A stretch of DNA of 64,000 nucleotides, from NCBI GenBank assembly GCA_007753675.1, contig CP036432.1:5368394-5432393 (forward strand), given 5' to 3'. Shown in pieces: positions 8,872-18,659 of this stretch; position 1 is the first letter of the stretch; every line of letters starts with the position of its first letter. The translations under genes were made by a program, and so were the position numbers. Source of the DNA: Stieleria magnilauensis (GTDB lineage Bacteria > Planctomycetota > Planctomycetia > Pirellulales > Pirellulaceae). Under the pieces are notes generated by a model. The model worked only from the letters and a program-made list of their open reading frames with translations. It was not told where the DNA came from and searched no databases.

Positions 8872-10374
8872 TCACTGATACGCGTTGTATTGCACGCCTT
8901 GAGATCGCACGGGAGGCCGCGGTGGCACGTGACCGGATGGCTGGTGTGGATGTGCAGGAGGCTGCAAGTGGGGCGGCCGGTGCATGGGCGGCGCGGCATC
9001 GCCGGTTAACGGCTGTCCTTGTGACGGGGACTGTGTTTGCGTGAATGGCGAATGCTTCACCAACGAGGGTTCGGCCGTTTCGCTCTCAAAAAAAGAACCG
9101 GGAAGGTTTTCGGCGGGAATAATTTCGATCCCGGTGAACCAGATGGCACAAGCTAGAACCCCCAATGCCATGAGGGATTTCAGCCAGCGGAAACTAAAGT
9201 GGTAGCTCGGTTGCTGCCCGACACGTCGTGACGCGCGTTCAAGAAACCCCAGACCGATGAGTACCAATCGCAGCAGTGCCACGACCGTTGCGGTGATCCC
9301 GCCAACGACTTGGTTCACCCATTTCAAACCGCTTTCCGCTGCACGACGCCCGGTGAGGTTTATGTGATCACCCGATTTGGTCAAGAGTCTCGCAAGACTG
9401 TCATGCTGCGCGTAGGGCGAAAGCGCGTTGCAGACGGAGTCGAACGAACTAGGCCGCAGGTCGGGTGATTTGTTGAGCATTTGAGTGACCAAAGTGGTCA
9501 CTGCCCGAGGCACATCGCGCCGAAACTGCTTGATCGGCGGCGGATCCGCCTCCAGATGAGCCAGAATCTTTGACGCCAGCGTAGAGTTTTCTGTCGTCGA
9601 GAAAGGGGCTTGGCCGGTCAATAGAAAATAAAAGGTACACCCGAGGCTATACAGGTCGGCGCGAAAATCCACGTGACGAGAATCGACCGCCTGTTCGGGC
9701 GCAATGTAGTCGAGCGTCCCCATGATTTGACCGGTTTCAGTTAGCGATTCTCCGGTGACCGAACAACGTGCCAGTCCCAGGTCCAAGACGCGCACGTTTC
9801 CATTGCTGTCCAGCATGATATTGGCCGGCTTGATGTCGCGATGGATGGTGTGATTGTCGACAATGAATTGAAGCGCATTTGCCGTCTGGTAGATGATCTC
9901 GCTGGCCTCCGCAACCGACAGCGGGCCACGCCGCCGAACGAGTGCCCTCAAGTCTTCGCCGTCAACGAAATCGGTCACCAGAAACATCTTCCCTCCGACA
10001 ATGCCGCCGTCGGTGCATCGCACGAGATTGGAATGTCGAAGACGCGCGGCGATTTTGGCCTCACGCTGAAATCGGTCCAGCGACTGCCGGTCATTCGTGT
10101 CGATGTGCTGCAAAACCTTGATCGCAACCGGCAACTCCAACCATCGATGCACGGCGTAGTAGACTTGACCGTACGCTCCTTGACCGATCAGACGTTGGAT
10201 ATCGTATTGGCCAATCAACTGACCGCTCCAATTGTCTGATTTTGCTCCGGACCCCGACAACCCAGAGTCTTGAAAGGAATCAACGCTGCTCGACGGATGA
10301 TGGATTGGATACTGAATTGTTGGATCACTCACTTCACTGAACCCGGCCTTGCCCTCGACGCTTGCCACAACCAT
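8872..10374 (-). CDS. Membrane-anchored Ser/Thr protein kinase
   Basis: The 500-residue protein has a full Hanks-type kinase domain at ~55-325: glycine loop LIGQGAYGQVY, catalytic Lys86 in VAIKVL, HRDIKPANIML with Asp180, and a DLGLAR magnesium motif at ~198 (DLG instead of DFG, common in planctomycetes), then APEQ. One transmembrane helix at ~395-417 (LMALGVLACAIWFTG) is followed by a Pro/His/Gln-rich tail that would be extracytoplasmic. The domain order fits PknB-like signalling kinases. No phosphatase or obvious substrate gene is adjacent. About 55 disordered residues precede the kinase domain. Confidence 0.92.
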   Translation of the reverse strand: MVVASVEGKAGFSEVSDPTIQYPIHHPSSSVDSFQDSGLSGSGAKSDNWSGQLIGQYDIQRLIGQGAYGQVYYAVHRWLELPVAIKVLQHIDTNDRQSLDRFQREAKIAARLRHSNLVRCTDGGIVGGKMFLVTDFVDGEDLRALVRRRGPLSVAEASEIIYQTANALQFIVDNHTIHRDIKPANIMLDSNGNVRVLDLGLARCSVTGESLTETGQIMGTLDYIAPEQAVDSRHVDFRADLYSLGCTFYFLLTGQAPFSTTENSTLASKILAHLEADPPPIKQFRRDVPRAVTTLVTQMLNKSPDLRPSSFDSVCNALSPYAQHDSLARLLTKSGDHINLTGRRAAESGLKWVNQVVGGITATVVALLRLVLIGLGFLERASRRVGQQPSYHFSFRWLKSLMALGVLACAIWFTGIEIIPAENLPGSFFESETAEPSLVKHSPFTQTQSPSQGQPLTGDAAPPMHRPPHLQPPAHPHQPSGHVPPRPPVRSQGVQYNAYQ

Positions 10375-10630
10375 CTGTCACCCGGCGAACCATCCGAGCC
10401 AACTTCCGATGCGCTCCGACGCACCGGTGGTGTTGCAAACATGGGACAGTCAATCTGCTGGCGGACCGTTAGGATGCAATCAGGAGGGTGGTCACGACCG
10501 TTGCCGTTCCGATTGCTCCGGATATGACGTCTTCATGCTCACGCCCTCAACAGGCCATGCAGCAAAGATACCCCTTCTGCGTTGTTGTCCGATACCAACA
10601 GGGGTTCATGGGAATTGAAACCGAAACCAT

Positions 10631-10813
10631 TCAGTGGCTTTTCACGAGAACGATCAAGGCTTGAATCACGCCGAGGCCGATGAGGAGTCCCAAGACCCAC
10701 ATCACTGGTTTCATCAAACGGGGTCCGGACGCCTTCCGATGTCGCCGATTCCGCTTGTCCGGCCGCTTTCGATTCTTCTTAGCTAGTTTACTGGTCGAGG
10801 TGTGGAGAGTCAT
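10631..10813 (-). CDS. Small basic single-pass membrane protein
   Basis: The 60-residue product has a strongly basic N-terminal half (KKNRKRPDKRNRRHRK) and one C-terminal hydrophobic helix (MWVLGLLIGLGVIQALIVLV). It begins 6 bp after the stop of the MNPYTPP gene on the same strand, so the two probably form a small operon. No family is recognised. The clean TM helix and the spacing support a real gene, but it is short. Confidence 0.5.
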   Translation of the reverse strand: MTLHTSTSKLAKKNRKRPDKRNRRHRKASGPRLMKPVMWVLGLLIGLGVIQALIVLVKSH

Positions 10814-10819
10814 GACGCG

Positions 10820-10957
10820 TCACCCTGCGAATAGTGCCACGAAGTAGACGGAAAAGATGGCGATCGTCAGCGCCATCCCCGCCCAGGCGATCGGAGATTG
10901 ATCCGGCGAAGGAGGATCTCGATGCTCGGTTTCGGTTGGAGGTGTGTAGGGGTTCAT
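10820..10957 (-). CDS. MNPYxPP small membrane protein
   Basis: The ATG at 10957 gives 45 residues: MNPYTPPTETEHRD, a proline/acid-rich cytoplasmic-looking segment, and a C-terminal TM helix (AGMALTIAIFSVYFVALFAG). Many planctomycete genomes encode short proteins that start MNPYxxP and carry a membrane segment; a second one with the same start lies at 61720-61887 in this window. An upstream start at 11005 would add residues encoded in a repeat, so I prefer the internal ATG. Function unknown. Confidence 0.55.
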   Translation of the reverse strand: MNPYTPPTETEHRDPPSPDQSPIAWAGMALTIAIFSVYFVALFAG

Positions 10958-10990
10958 GGGACTCGCCAGTTTACCATAACCCTGCCCCCC

Positions 10991-11077
10991 TACGCTGTGA
11001 AACATTTTTTCACCGGCAGGTCACGACCCCTCGGCAATCACCTCGTCAATTGCAGAAAACAGATGCTTCACAGCGTT
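10991..11077. repeat. Palindromic MITE-like element, short copy (family A)
   Basis: The ends are ACGCTGTGAAACATTTTTT and the inverted ACAGATGCTTCACAGCGT, matching the ends of the copies at 4571 and 19060. The CACCTCGTCAA tract before the right end is also shared. The middle is largely deleted, so this is a minimal version of about 86 bp. Confidence 0.65.
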
Positions 11078-11100
11078 CCCTGCCTCCATGCCCAGCACCT

Positions 11101-13461
11101 TCACTTCGCGACAAAGGTGACGAGCTGCACGGAAGTGATCGTCGTGCCGGGCTGCGCGGTGATTTGCACCCGATTTTCGCCGCGAATCATCGATGGGTCC
11201 ACCTGCACATCCAAGGGCGCGAAGAACTCGCTGAACTCGGCAGCGTCCCCGACGTCGATCGCGACCGGCGTTCCATTGATTCCGACGGAGAGTGGTTGAG
11301 TGAGGCCGCCGCCACGATGAACGCCGATGACAACCCTCGCCGATGCAAGCTCGTTCGCTTCACCGATCTTCACATCGAACGTCACCGGATCTCCCTGACT
11401 CTTCACGGCAGTTGCCGTCGCATAGTGACGCTGCATCACCAGCTGCTTTGCCGGAGTGAGTTCCTGATCCAGCTTCAGACGGACAACCGTGGTCTCATTC
11501 ACGTCGACCGGAATCGCCGCCGCGTCGACATCGTGCTCCGGCTCAAACACGACTTCGCCCTGGTGGTAATTCAGCCGCGTTTGAGTCGCCCCAACCGCGC
11601 CCATTCGTTCTGCGGCACCCGATAGATCGACGGCAATCTGTCGGCCACCCATGTTGGTCACAGCGATCGAAATGCGGTTGCCATCATGCACCGCAACCAC
11701 ATCCAACCATCGGCGATTGAATTCCACCGGCAGACGTCGACCGTCGAAGTCCCGCCACAGTTCAAAGTAATTGGCAATCGTCGTGGGCTCGAAGTCGTCG
11801 ATGGTCTTGTGCCGGGTTCGATCTTCCTTCGGCGTAAACGCCGCGTCGCCGCTGTACGGATTCCACGACATATGCAAAAAGATGAACGGCACAAACAGAT
11901 CAATCTGGTCCGGCCGCTGCATCGACTTGGTCAGATACGCATTCCACGCGAGCAATCGCAGCCAATTGTCGGACGGCTGCCGCCCATTCTGCAGTGAGCC
12001 ACACTCGGTAATCAGGATGGGCAGCACGTTGTCGGCCTTGTGCATGTGGGCCCGCAGCATGTCCAGGATCGCTTCATATCGGCCCAGCAGATAGTTGGAA
12101 TAGCCGGTTCCGCGACGCTCGTATGCGCCCAGCATCAGCGCGTTTTCGTAAAAGTGGTGCGAGAAGAAATCGAGGTGGCCGCGTGTCTCTTCGATAAACC
12201 GAGCCTGATTTCGATACAGTTCAAAGTCTTTGACTTGTAGTTGCATGTAAGCCGACGACGGGCCTCCGACCTTCACGTCCCCGGCGCGCCGATGGACCGC
12301 GTCGGCAACGCGATTGTGAAAGTCCGCGAGCAGCCCCCAGCCGTCGATACCTTGCTTTTCCTGCCAGTGATGAGCCCACTCGGACTGGACGCTGCTTTCG
12401 TTCTTGACTTCCCACCACTCCGCCGTGAATCCGCCGTCTTTGATTTGGTCTTCGACGTAAGCGGCTGCAAGTTCCGCCGCATCATCGAAATGCTCGACCT
12501 TGGGCGTCCCTCGCCCGACCAGTGGCACGGACATGAAATCAGGCCAATCGTTGAAACAATACGCAAAGGGAATCGTTTTGAACTCGGCAATTGTATTTCG
12601 GTGTCTCTGACCGGCGTCGTATTGATCGAAGAACGACAAATCGGCGGCACCCGGTTGATCCGCTCTCTCTTTGAGCGGCTCCCAGTTTCCCCAGGCACGC
12701 GTGATTCCGGGGTTGAACTTGAACGCACCACGTCCCGGCAAGAAATTTCGCTCCGCAGCCCAACGCTCAAATGACTGATCCACGACACCTGGCGTTTCAT
12801 GCATGCGGAACCAACGCCCGCGCTGCAATTCGCTCGTTCCGCCGATCGACAGTTCATGGTCGGTGTCGATGTCAATCTCCACTCGCTGGCGAGGCAACTC
12901 TGATCCGAGGTCGCGATAAGGAATCGTGTCGAACTCAGGCGGAATTTGCCGCTGGGCGATAAACACCAGATCATCGATTCGGCAACTGGCCTCCTTGTCC
13001 TTCATCAAAAACCGAATCTTCATTCTGCCCGGCGGCTCGTCTAACAATGGGATCGACGGCATCTGGACTCGATAAAAGTCCTTGACCTGCTGACTGCGAG
13101 GCGGAGCTTTGTCGGGCGAAAAAGGAAACACATAAACCTCTTTGACTCGATCGAGATGGTCCCCGTGAAACGAAAAGTGGCGGAACAGCCCCGCGACCCG
13201 CTCGGCACCCTCTGGCAGCAAGACCTCGTCGCCATGTCGGATCTCTTTCGTCTCCGTCATGACCGTGACTTCTTTCAAGCCGCGATCCCGCCCCGATCCG
13301 ACGAACTTGGTTTCACGCCCTTCAAGAAACGTGTCAAACAAATAGTCGTGCGTCGCCTTCTGGTCCCGGCCTTCGCTGCTGAGCGTTTGAGCGTGAGAGG
13401 TCGCCGCGGTGACAATGGCCACAGATCCAATCAGGAGGAACAGTCGACAAGAGTACGGCAT
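11101..13461 (-). CDS. Secreted GH86-like beta-agarase/beta-porphyranase
   Basis: The 786-residue product has a signal peptide (~1-25). A catalytic (beta/alpha)8 barrel lies around residues 210-600, with FNDWPDFMS, WWEVKNESS and LPILITECGS. In clan GH-A the acid/base Glu follows Asn (here KNE, Glu355) and the nucleophile Glu ends a later strand (ITE, Glu486). The 131-residue spacing resembles GH86 enzymes. Two beta-sandwich-like regions follow, as in GH86. The family cleaves agar or porphyran, galactans of red algae. It sits just downstream of a sulfatase and another putative glycoside hydrolase on the same strand, which supports sulfated galactan as substrate. Agar versus porphyran versus another galactan cannot be decided from the sequence. 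Confidence 0.72.
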   Translation of the reverse strand: MPYSCRLFLLIGSVAIVTAATSHAQTLSSEGRDQKATHDYLFDTFLEGRETKFVGSGRDRGLKEVTVMTETKEIRHGDEVLLPEGAERVAGLFRHFSFHGDHLDRVKEVYVFPFSPDKAPPRSQQVKDFYRVQMPSIPLLDEPPGRMKIRFLMKDKEASCRIDDLVFIAQRQIPPEFDTIPYRDLGSELPRQRVEIDIDTDHELSIGGTSELQRGRWFRMHETPGVVDQSFERWAAERNFLPGRGAFKFNPGITRAWGNWEPLKERADQPGAADLSFFDQYDAGQRHRNTIAEFKTIPFAYCFNDWPDFMSVPLVGRGTPKVEHFDDAAELAAAYVEDQIKDGGFTAEWWEVKNESSVQSEWAHHWQEKQGIDGWGLLADFHNRVADAVHRRAGDVKVGGPSSAYMQLQVKDFELYRNQARFIEETRGHLDFFSHHFYENALMLGAYERRGTGYSNYLLGRYEAILDMLRAHMHKADNVLPILITECGSLQNGRQPSDNWLRLLAWNAYLTKSMQRPDQIDLFVPFIFLHMSWNPYSGDAAFTPKEDRTRHKTIDDFEPTTIANYFELWRDFDGRRLPVEFNRRWLDVVAVHDGNRISIAVTNMGGRQIAVDLSGAAERMGAVGATQTRLNYHQGEVVFEPEHDVDAAAIPVDVNETTVVRLKLDQELTPAKQLVMQRHYATATAVKSQGDPVTFDVKIGEANELASARVVIGVHRGGGLTQPLSVGINGTPVAIDVGDAAEFSEFFAPLDVQVDPSMIRGENRVQITAQPGTTITSVQLVTFVAK

Positions 13462-13531
13462 CGCATTGATCGTGTAAGTGACAAGTGAATGGAAATCGCT
13501 GGCCGTTCGGCCTCGGGCAAGGGCTCACGCC

Positions 13532-14989
13532 CTATTTGAAGTTGCCCTTGACCGTCGGTTCGTAACCGGATTCCGTGGCTGCCTTTGGAATCGCCTCCAA
13601 GAAAAACCGGTCACGTTGCTTGTGATAGTCGATGTAGCCCAGCATGCGGCATGGGACGTTCGCTTCGTCCCAACGCTCCCAGCTTTCTCGCAACGCCTTC
13701 GAGCGATCTGGCTGGGACGCGATCAAATCGTTCGTTTCCGAGACATCGTCCGGCAAGAAGAACAGTTGCGGAGTGTCGCTTTCGTTGTCTTGGACCTGCT
13801 TGGTTCCGTCCGCGGCAAGTACCGACCACTTCGTTCCGCTGCGCCAGTAGAGAGCCTCGTGAGGAACACCTCCTTGATCGCCGCTGACAAACGGCAGCAA
13901 GTCGACGCCTTCCATCGCCTGCTTGCCCCCGGGACTTCCGCCTGCCGCAGCGACGGCCGTACGGGAGATGTCGATCGAGATCACTGGCGAGTCGAAGCTG
14001 GTTCCAGCTGGGATTTTGGCTGGCCACGATGCAATGAACGGAACGTGGACGCCACCGTCGTAGAGGTCTCCTTTGCCGCCGCGAAAGGGTTGGTTGGAAG
14101 AACCGTTCCACTTCCCAGGCTTTTGTTTGGATGCTTGCGGCCCGCCGTTGTCACTGAGGAAAAAGACCAGCGTGTTGTCGCGCAAGCCATTCTTCTCGAC
14201 CGCCGTGATCACTTCACCGATGCCGCGGTCCATCACGTCGACCATGGCGGCATAAGTCCGCCGCTTCTTGTCCGGAATGTGCTTGTATCTCTCGATGTCT
14301 TCGGCAGGTGCCTGCAACGGGGCGTGCGGCGCATTGTAAGCCACGTACAAAAAGAACGGCTTGTCCTTGTGGTCATTGACAAATCGGGCGGCGTCTCGGC
14401 TGAGTGCAGTGGTCAGATAGCCGTCGAATGTTGCGGGTTTGTCGTTACGCGTCAGTCCTTGCAGATAGCCCTCCTTGACCGGTTTGGTTAAATCAATTTG
14501 AAAGTAATCATGCCCGCCACCGAGAAACCCGTAGAAGTAATCGAATCCACGGTTGTTGGGATGAAACGGCTCGGCTGCCCCAAGGTGCCATTTGCCGACA
14601 CACCCCGTGACGTAGCCCGCGTTCTGCAATCGCTTGGGAAACAGCGTCACGTCCGGATCGATGCCCATGATCGGATTGGACGGATCGAAAGCAGGGTTCG
14701 TTTCGAATCCGATACGATGTTGGTATCGACCGGAAAGCAGAGCGGCACGCGTCGGCCCGCAAAACGGATGGTTGGCGTAACCCTGCCGGAACACAACACC
14801 TGACGCGGCAAGGGCGTCCAAGTTGGGCGTCAAGATCTCTTTGGACCCTGTAAATCCGGCGTCTGCGTAGCCCATGTCATCGGCCATGATGACGATGATG
14901 TTGGGCTTTTCGGCCGCAAACGATCGGGCGACGGCAAACAGCAACAGAGCAATCGAAAACGAAGTTCGATGACGGATCAAAAAGCTCAT
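13532..14989 (-). CDS. Secreted formylglycine-dependent sulfatase
   Basis: The 485-residue protein has a signal peptide ending ARSFA-AEK. Sulfatase signatures follow: [14 protein letters not shown] with metal-binding Asp37/Asp38, and [12 protein letters not shown], the C-x-P-x-R motif in which Cys77 is converted to formylglycine. GKWHLG and a C-terminal FLSDNGGP block complete the S1-type pattern. Its start overlaps the stop of the upstream glycoside hydrolase (ATGA, 14986-14989), implying translational coupling. It probably removes sulfate from galactan chains or oligosaccharides before or after GH86 cleavage. A separate maturase is needed; the FGE-LRR protein at 879-3293 is not an obvious candidate because of its unusual cysteines. 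Confidence 0.92.
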   Translation of the reverse strand: MSFLIRHRTSFSIALLLFAVARSFAAEKPNIIVIMADDMGYADAGFTGSKEILTPNLDALAASGVVFRQGYANHPFCGPTRAALLSGRYQHRIGFETNPAFDPSNPIMGIDPDVTLFPKRLQNAGYVTGCVGKWHLGAAEPFHPNNRGFDYFYGFLGGGHDYFQIDLTKPVKEGYLQGLTRNDKPATFDGYLTTALSRDAARFVNDHKDKPFFLYVAYNAPHAPLQAPAEDIERYKHIPDKKRRTYAAMVDVMDRGIGEVITAVEKNGLRDNTLVFFLSDNGGPQASKQKPGKWNGSSNQPFRGGKGDLYDGGVHVPFIASWPAKIPAGTSFDSPVISIDISRTAVAAAGGSPGGKQAMEGVDLLPFVSGDQGGVPHEALYWRSGTKWSVLAADGTKQVQDNESDTPQLFFLPDDVSETNDLIASQPDRSKALRESWERWDEANVPCRMLGYIDYHKQRDRFFLEAIPKAATESGYEPTVKGNFK

Positions 14990-16617
14990 TCTTCGTCCTT
15001 AAGGTCACAGATCAGGATGCGAAACCCATTTCCAGCCGGAACGTCTACCGACGGCCATTGGGTCATTTTCATTTCAAACGGTTCACCATACTCTCCGCTG
15101 AACGGATCGAACCAAACAAGCTTCATCGTGTCGCCACGGTCTTTGGGCGGGCGCAAACCCAGATAATCACACTCTTTCGGCACGTAATACAAGAATCGAT
15201 CTTTGCCGTTGTGCAGACAGAATCCCGCATTGCTCTTCTTTTCCCCGGCGATCAACTGATCGATCTGGTAGCGATCGACAAAGCCTCGCAGATGCCGGTA
15301 ATAATCCAGCCGTGGACGGTCGCCAGGATCGAGCGATTCGATGTCGGCGATGACGACGTTCCAGGCAGCCCCCTGCCAATAATGTGTCGGAAAGGTGCCG
15401 GCAAACACGCATTGATACGCGCGTTCCAGGCACACTTCCGGTGACGTGTAATTCCCCGTGAACACAACATAGGGACTTCGTTCGTACCCACCGTGCTCGA
15501 TATTCAGAATCGGCTTGCCCGGAATCGCCTCGCAGACATTCCGCATCACGCCGTAAAGTTCTGAACTCCACAATTGAACCGAAACGAAGTCGACTTGCTC
15601 GGGGAACTTGCGGCAGTAACCGTAGTCGTGAACCGTGACCAGCCGATCATAAGCGTCGTTGTCGCGTAGCCGCTGAATTCGGTCGGTGATATAGCTCACA
15701 TCGTTGTGACCGTAGCCAAGAGCTTCCTTCGAGATATCCCAAACCAGATTAGGGTAACCCTGGTAGCGGCGAACGACATAGTCGAAATAACGATTGTCGG
15801 CCTCAGACTTCGCCTCCGGCCACGCCACTCGCTTGTTCCAGACGTAAATCATCAGGTGGGCAACGATCCCTTTCTGATCGAGATAGTCAAGGACGCGGTC
15901 GAGCCGCTGGAAGTATTCGATGTTCAGACCACTGTGATCGGGTTCCTGGTTTGTGCCTTTGAACGGAAACACACGCGGGCTTCCGAAGTCGTATTGCGGA
16001 TCGAGTGAAGCGTCTTTCGCCCAGTTGACGTCGTAGGCGAAGACGTTCATCACGATTTGATTGAATCCATTGTCCGCCAGGGTATCGACCAGCATTCGCG
16101 TTTTCGGGATATCGTTCGCATTCTCGGCATCGAGCGCGAACAACCAATCCGCTTCGAAGGCGATCGGATAGTTGCTGTCGCCATTCTGATGAACGAATCT
16201 CCGTTTCGACTCGGAATCCACAAGGACAGCCCCTCGACGTCCTTCGCCCGCTGACCGCACCGACAGCGATCCGTCTTTGCCGTCCAATCCGGACAACGAG
16301 GAAGACGTTTCGTAGCTCCACTCGCCGTTCGAGGGCGGTGTAAAACGAATCACGTACTCATTGCCGCCGTCGTAGAAGCCGGCAACCGCCATCGACTTGC
16401 CGGACCGATCGGAAAACGTCGCCGAGAAATCGACGTCGACCGGCTGTTCGGGTACCGACGCGACCGTAAACCGAATGTCAACGATGTCCCACTGCTCCGC
16501 GGCGATCGTTTGTTGCGGTTCGTAGCGGACAGCTTCACGTGCGGTCGCAGCGGGGACACCACCAAGCACGGCGAAAGGAACAGCGACAACCAAAGCAACA
16601 AGTTTGAACGGCGACAT
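14986..16617 (-). CDS. Secreted putative glycoside hydrolase with N-terminal DUF5060
   Basis: The 543-residue protein has a signal peptide (~1-26, ending AATA-RE). A beta-sandwich of about 80 residues follows ([13 protein letters not shown] to [10 protein letters not shown]) that resembles DUF5060. Next comes a barrel-like region with [27 protein letters not shown] and [14 protein letters not shown]. The two Glu residues in SKEALG and NIEHGG are reasonable clan GH-A acid/base and nucleophile candidates. The C-terminal beta domain ends near the stop. It is the first gene of a three-gene minus-strand group with the sulfatase and GH86-like enzyme. Substrate not determinable; DUF4038-type families act on varied plant or algal glycans. 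Confidence 0.65.
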   Translation of the reverse strand: MSPFKLVALVVAVPFAVLGGVPAATAREAVRYEPQQTIAAEQWDIVDIRFTVASVPEQPVDVDFSATFSDRSGKSMAVAGFYDGGNEYVIRFTPPSNGEWSYETSSSLSGLDGKDGSLSVRSAGEGRRGAVLVDSESKRRFVHQNGDSNYPIAFEADWLFALDAENANDIPKTRMLVDTLADNGFNQIVMNVFAYDVNWAKDASLDPQYDFGSPRVFPFKGTNQEPDHSGLNIEYFQRLDRVLDYLDQKGIVAHLMIYVWNKRVAWPEAKSEADNRYFDYVVRRYQGYPNLVWDISKEALGYGHNDVSYITDRIQRLRDNDAYDRLVTVHDYGYCRKFPEQVDFVSVQLWSSELYGVMRNVCEAIPGKPILNIEHGGYERSPYVVFTGNYTSPEVCLERAYQCVFAGTFPTHYWQGAAWNVVIADIESLDPGDRPRLDYYRHLRGFVDRYQIDQLIAGEKKSNAGFCLHNGKDRFLYYVPKECDYLGLRPPKDRGDTMKLVWFDPFSGEYGEPFEMKMTQWPSVDVPAGNGFRILICDLKDEE

Positions 16618-16931
16618 GGTGGCGTAGCGAACAGCACTGAAGTGAAGGGAGACGTTTCCAATGGCAAGGACGATCCGGCTTGCCGTCTCATTGTATTTCC
16701 CCGGTTCATTCTGAGATCAGGGATTTTGCACTCCATAGCCAAACACGCACCCTGCATGTCTTTTCTTAACCTGACCTGACGGCCGTCGATCCCACCGCTG
16801 CCTCCCGACAAACGCACGATGTAAGTGCTCCGTCAACTTTTAGATGTAGGGTGCCGCGGAAAAGGGGTCAGTCCCCGTCTTTTGCCGTGCGGGTACCTTG
16901 GCAGAACGAACACCGATTTCGAAGGACGCCA

Positions 16932-17337
16932 ATCACGTAGGGACGTCGATTGTATTACTGAGCGACTTTTGGGCAGGCACCGCTCTGCGGTGCACACCGC
17001 AGAGCGGTGCCACAATAAAGCCCGGAGTCGCGAAGCGCACTCCGGGTGGAGGCGCAGAGGACAGGGGAACCCCAGCGGGGTTCAACAAACGGCGCGGCAC
17101 AATCCGGGGTGCGCAAACGGCGGCGTGAACCAGGCGAACCGTGTTGCTCTGCTCAACCCCGTTGGGGTTGGCGGCCTGTTGGCGACAGGAACTTGGGGTG
17201 CGCGGGCGCGACCCCAAGCTTTGATGTGGCACGCCGCTGGCGTGCGGGCCGCAGGAGCGGTTGTCGCTCGCGAGTCGTTCGCACAACGCGGTACGGCGAG
17301 AAATTCGTCAGTAATACAATCGACGTCCCAACGTGAT
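16932..17337. repeat. 406-bp mosaic element with 30-bp terminal inverted repeats (family B)
   Basis: Positions 16932-16961 and 17308-17337 are inverted copies with one mismatch; the shared core is GGGACGTCGATTGTATTACT. Between them lies a chain of separate perfect palindromes: 16976-17011 (17-bp arms built on GGCACCGCTCTGCGGTG), 17021-17046 (CCCGGAGT arms), 17068-17083 (GAACCCC arms), 17154-17170 (CAACCCC arms) and 17192-17218 (CTTGGGGT arms). No real gene is present; apparent frames are side effects of high GC. It ends 6 bp from the stop of the next minus-strand gene. Confidence 0.75.
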
Positions 17338-17343
17338 GCTGGC

Positions 17344-17637
17344 TTACTCGGATCCGGTGCGGAACCGATACCAAAAAGCACCATCGTTCAGCCCGACGGC
17401 TGGCAAGTCTTTCGATTCGGCGGAGTCAGACTGCAGGTCATTAAGCTCGAGCGTCGGAACCTTGCCGCCCAAGTTTTGTGGATCCATCTCCGACAAAATC
17501 TGATACTGCTTTGGAAACTGGTCTTTCAGTCGAATCGTCTCGGCGTAGGTTCGATTCCCCCAGACCTTGAATTGGCGACTATCGGCATTCTCGGCCCTGC
17601 CTCTACCATGATGGCGAGACTGAACCATCCGAGACAA
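17344..17637 (-). CDS. Hypothetical protein, possibly truncated by the neighbouring repeat element
   Basis: The 97-residue frame begins 9 bp after the stop of the 17646-18659 gene and ends 6 bp before the end of the 406-bp inverted-repeat element. The central part (RLKDQFPKQYQILSEMDPQN) reads like a soluble protein. No family recognised. The first ~15 residues overlap a 29-bp sequence that also occurs downstream of the IS110 gene, so the true start is uncertain. The product may be a decayed gene or the partner of the upstream gene. Confidence 0.4.
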   Translation of the reverse strand: MSRMVQSRHHGRGRAENADSRQFKVWGNRTYAETIRLKDQFPKQYQILSEMDPQNLGGKVPTLELNDLQSDSAESKDLPAVGLNDGAFWYRFRTGSE

Positions 17638-17645
17638 CTGATCGG

Positions 17646-18659
17646 TTATTTCTTCTTTGAGCGTTCCTTCGACAGATCCTTGATTTCGTCAGTCAAGTCT
17701 TTGAACCCTGCTTTGAGTTCGTCACGCATGAAAAACAGGCCGATTCCGGCTGCCAAGCCTCCGGTCAGAATGCGTGCCTTGGTCGTCGCACGAATCAGCG
17801 TTCCTTGAGCCACCTTCTTCTCAGCTTGCTGGGTGGCAACTTTCAGTGAACTTCGGGCAACGTTTTTTGCTTGGCGATTCGTCAACGTGCCGCCGGCGTT
17901 TTGCTTCATGTAATTGCCGACTCGGCTCGCGTGTCTCGTTTCCACTTCCGCCGTCTTCTTGATGGAGTTGTTCAACAGGTCCGTTGCCTTTTTCGTCATC
18001 TTTTCTGCGGCTTTACTCTGTGACTTGTTTACCAAGTACGAAACGCCGCCGTTGGTCAATGCTGATGATGTCCATGCGAGGACCTGCGACTTGCTGACCT
18101 CTCCCAGCGCAGAAGCGAACGCGCAACTCAATCCATAAGACGAACCTGCAACGGTCAGCACCAGCACTGGAGCCGCGACGAACGAAAGTCCGACGCAAAA
18201 ACTTGCATTGGCGGCAACCTTGACGACGTTGGCCCGGCGTCGGCTGCGTTCGAGAACGTCTTTGACCATCTCGTTGGTTTCAGCGACCGACTTTGCTTTA
18301 AATTGCACATTGGAACGTGCGCCGGCGGTTTGTCGCTCAAGTTCCTTCATGTACTTGGCCAACACCGCCGGACCGCTCAGTGCCGCCCGCAAAAAACCCG
18401 TCGTCTTGATCTTGTAGTACTGACGTGTGGTGGAGGCCACCTGGCTATCAAGAAACACCAATTCGCGATGCCCCAACGGCTCCTTTTGCAGTACCCAGCC
18501 GATACCATTGACCAGCTTTTCGGCAATCGTGTCGTCGTCCTTGACCCACTTACTGCTGGTGTGACGATCAATCGCTAACGCGCTGGCACAGTTCAAGAGC
18601 AACGAGTCGGCTTGGTCGAGGTCAATCAACGCAACTTTCGGCAGCTTACTCTGGGGCAT
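17646..18659 (-). CDS. Hypothetical Lys/Ala-rich protein with central hydrophobic region
   Basis: From the ATG at 18659 (MPQSKLPKVALIDLDQAD) the product has 337 residues. The N-terminal ~110 residues are mixed alpha/beta in character. A central hydrophobic stretch of ~40 residues (FCVGLSFVAAPVLVLTVAGS onward) could be a helical hairpin in the membrane. A long Lys/Ala/Gln-rich helical region follows, with a second short hydrophobic helix (LTGGLAAGIGLFF) and a very basic tail ending KERSKKK. An upstream ATG at 18764 is less likely. The layout resembles pore-forming or membrane-associated effectors, but nothing in the sequence proves this. Confidence 0.6.
   Translation of the reverse strand: MPQSKLPKVALIDLDQADSLLLNCASALAIDRHTSSKWVKDDDTIAEKLVNGIGWVLQKEPLGHRELVFLDSQVASTTRQYYKIKTTGFLRAALSGPAVLAKYMKELERQTAGARSNVQFKAKSVAETNEMVKDVLERSRRRANVVKVAANASFCVGLSFVAAPVLVLTVAGSSYGLSCAFASALGEVSKSQVLAWTSSALTNGGVSYLVNKSQSKAAEKMTKKATDLLNNSIKKTAEVETRHASRVGNYMKQNAGGTLTNRQAKNVARSSLKVATQQAEKKVAQGTLIRATTKARILTGGLAAGIGLFFMRDELKAGFKDLTDEIKDLSKERSKKK

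Noticed and set aside
16825-17808. Plus-strand frame of 327 codons
   Set aside because: Spans the family-B repeat element and overlaps two minus-strand genes; its composition follows the palindromes.
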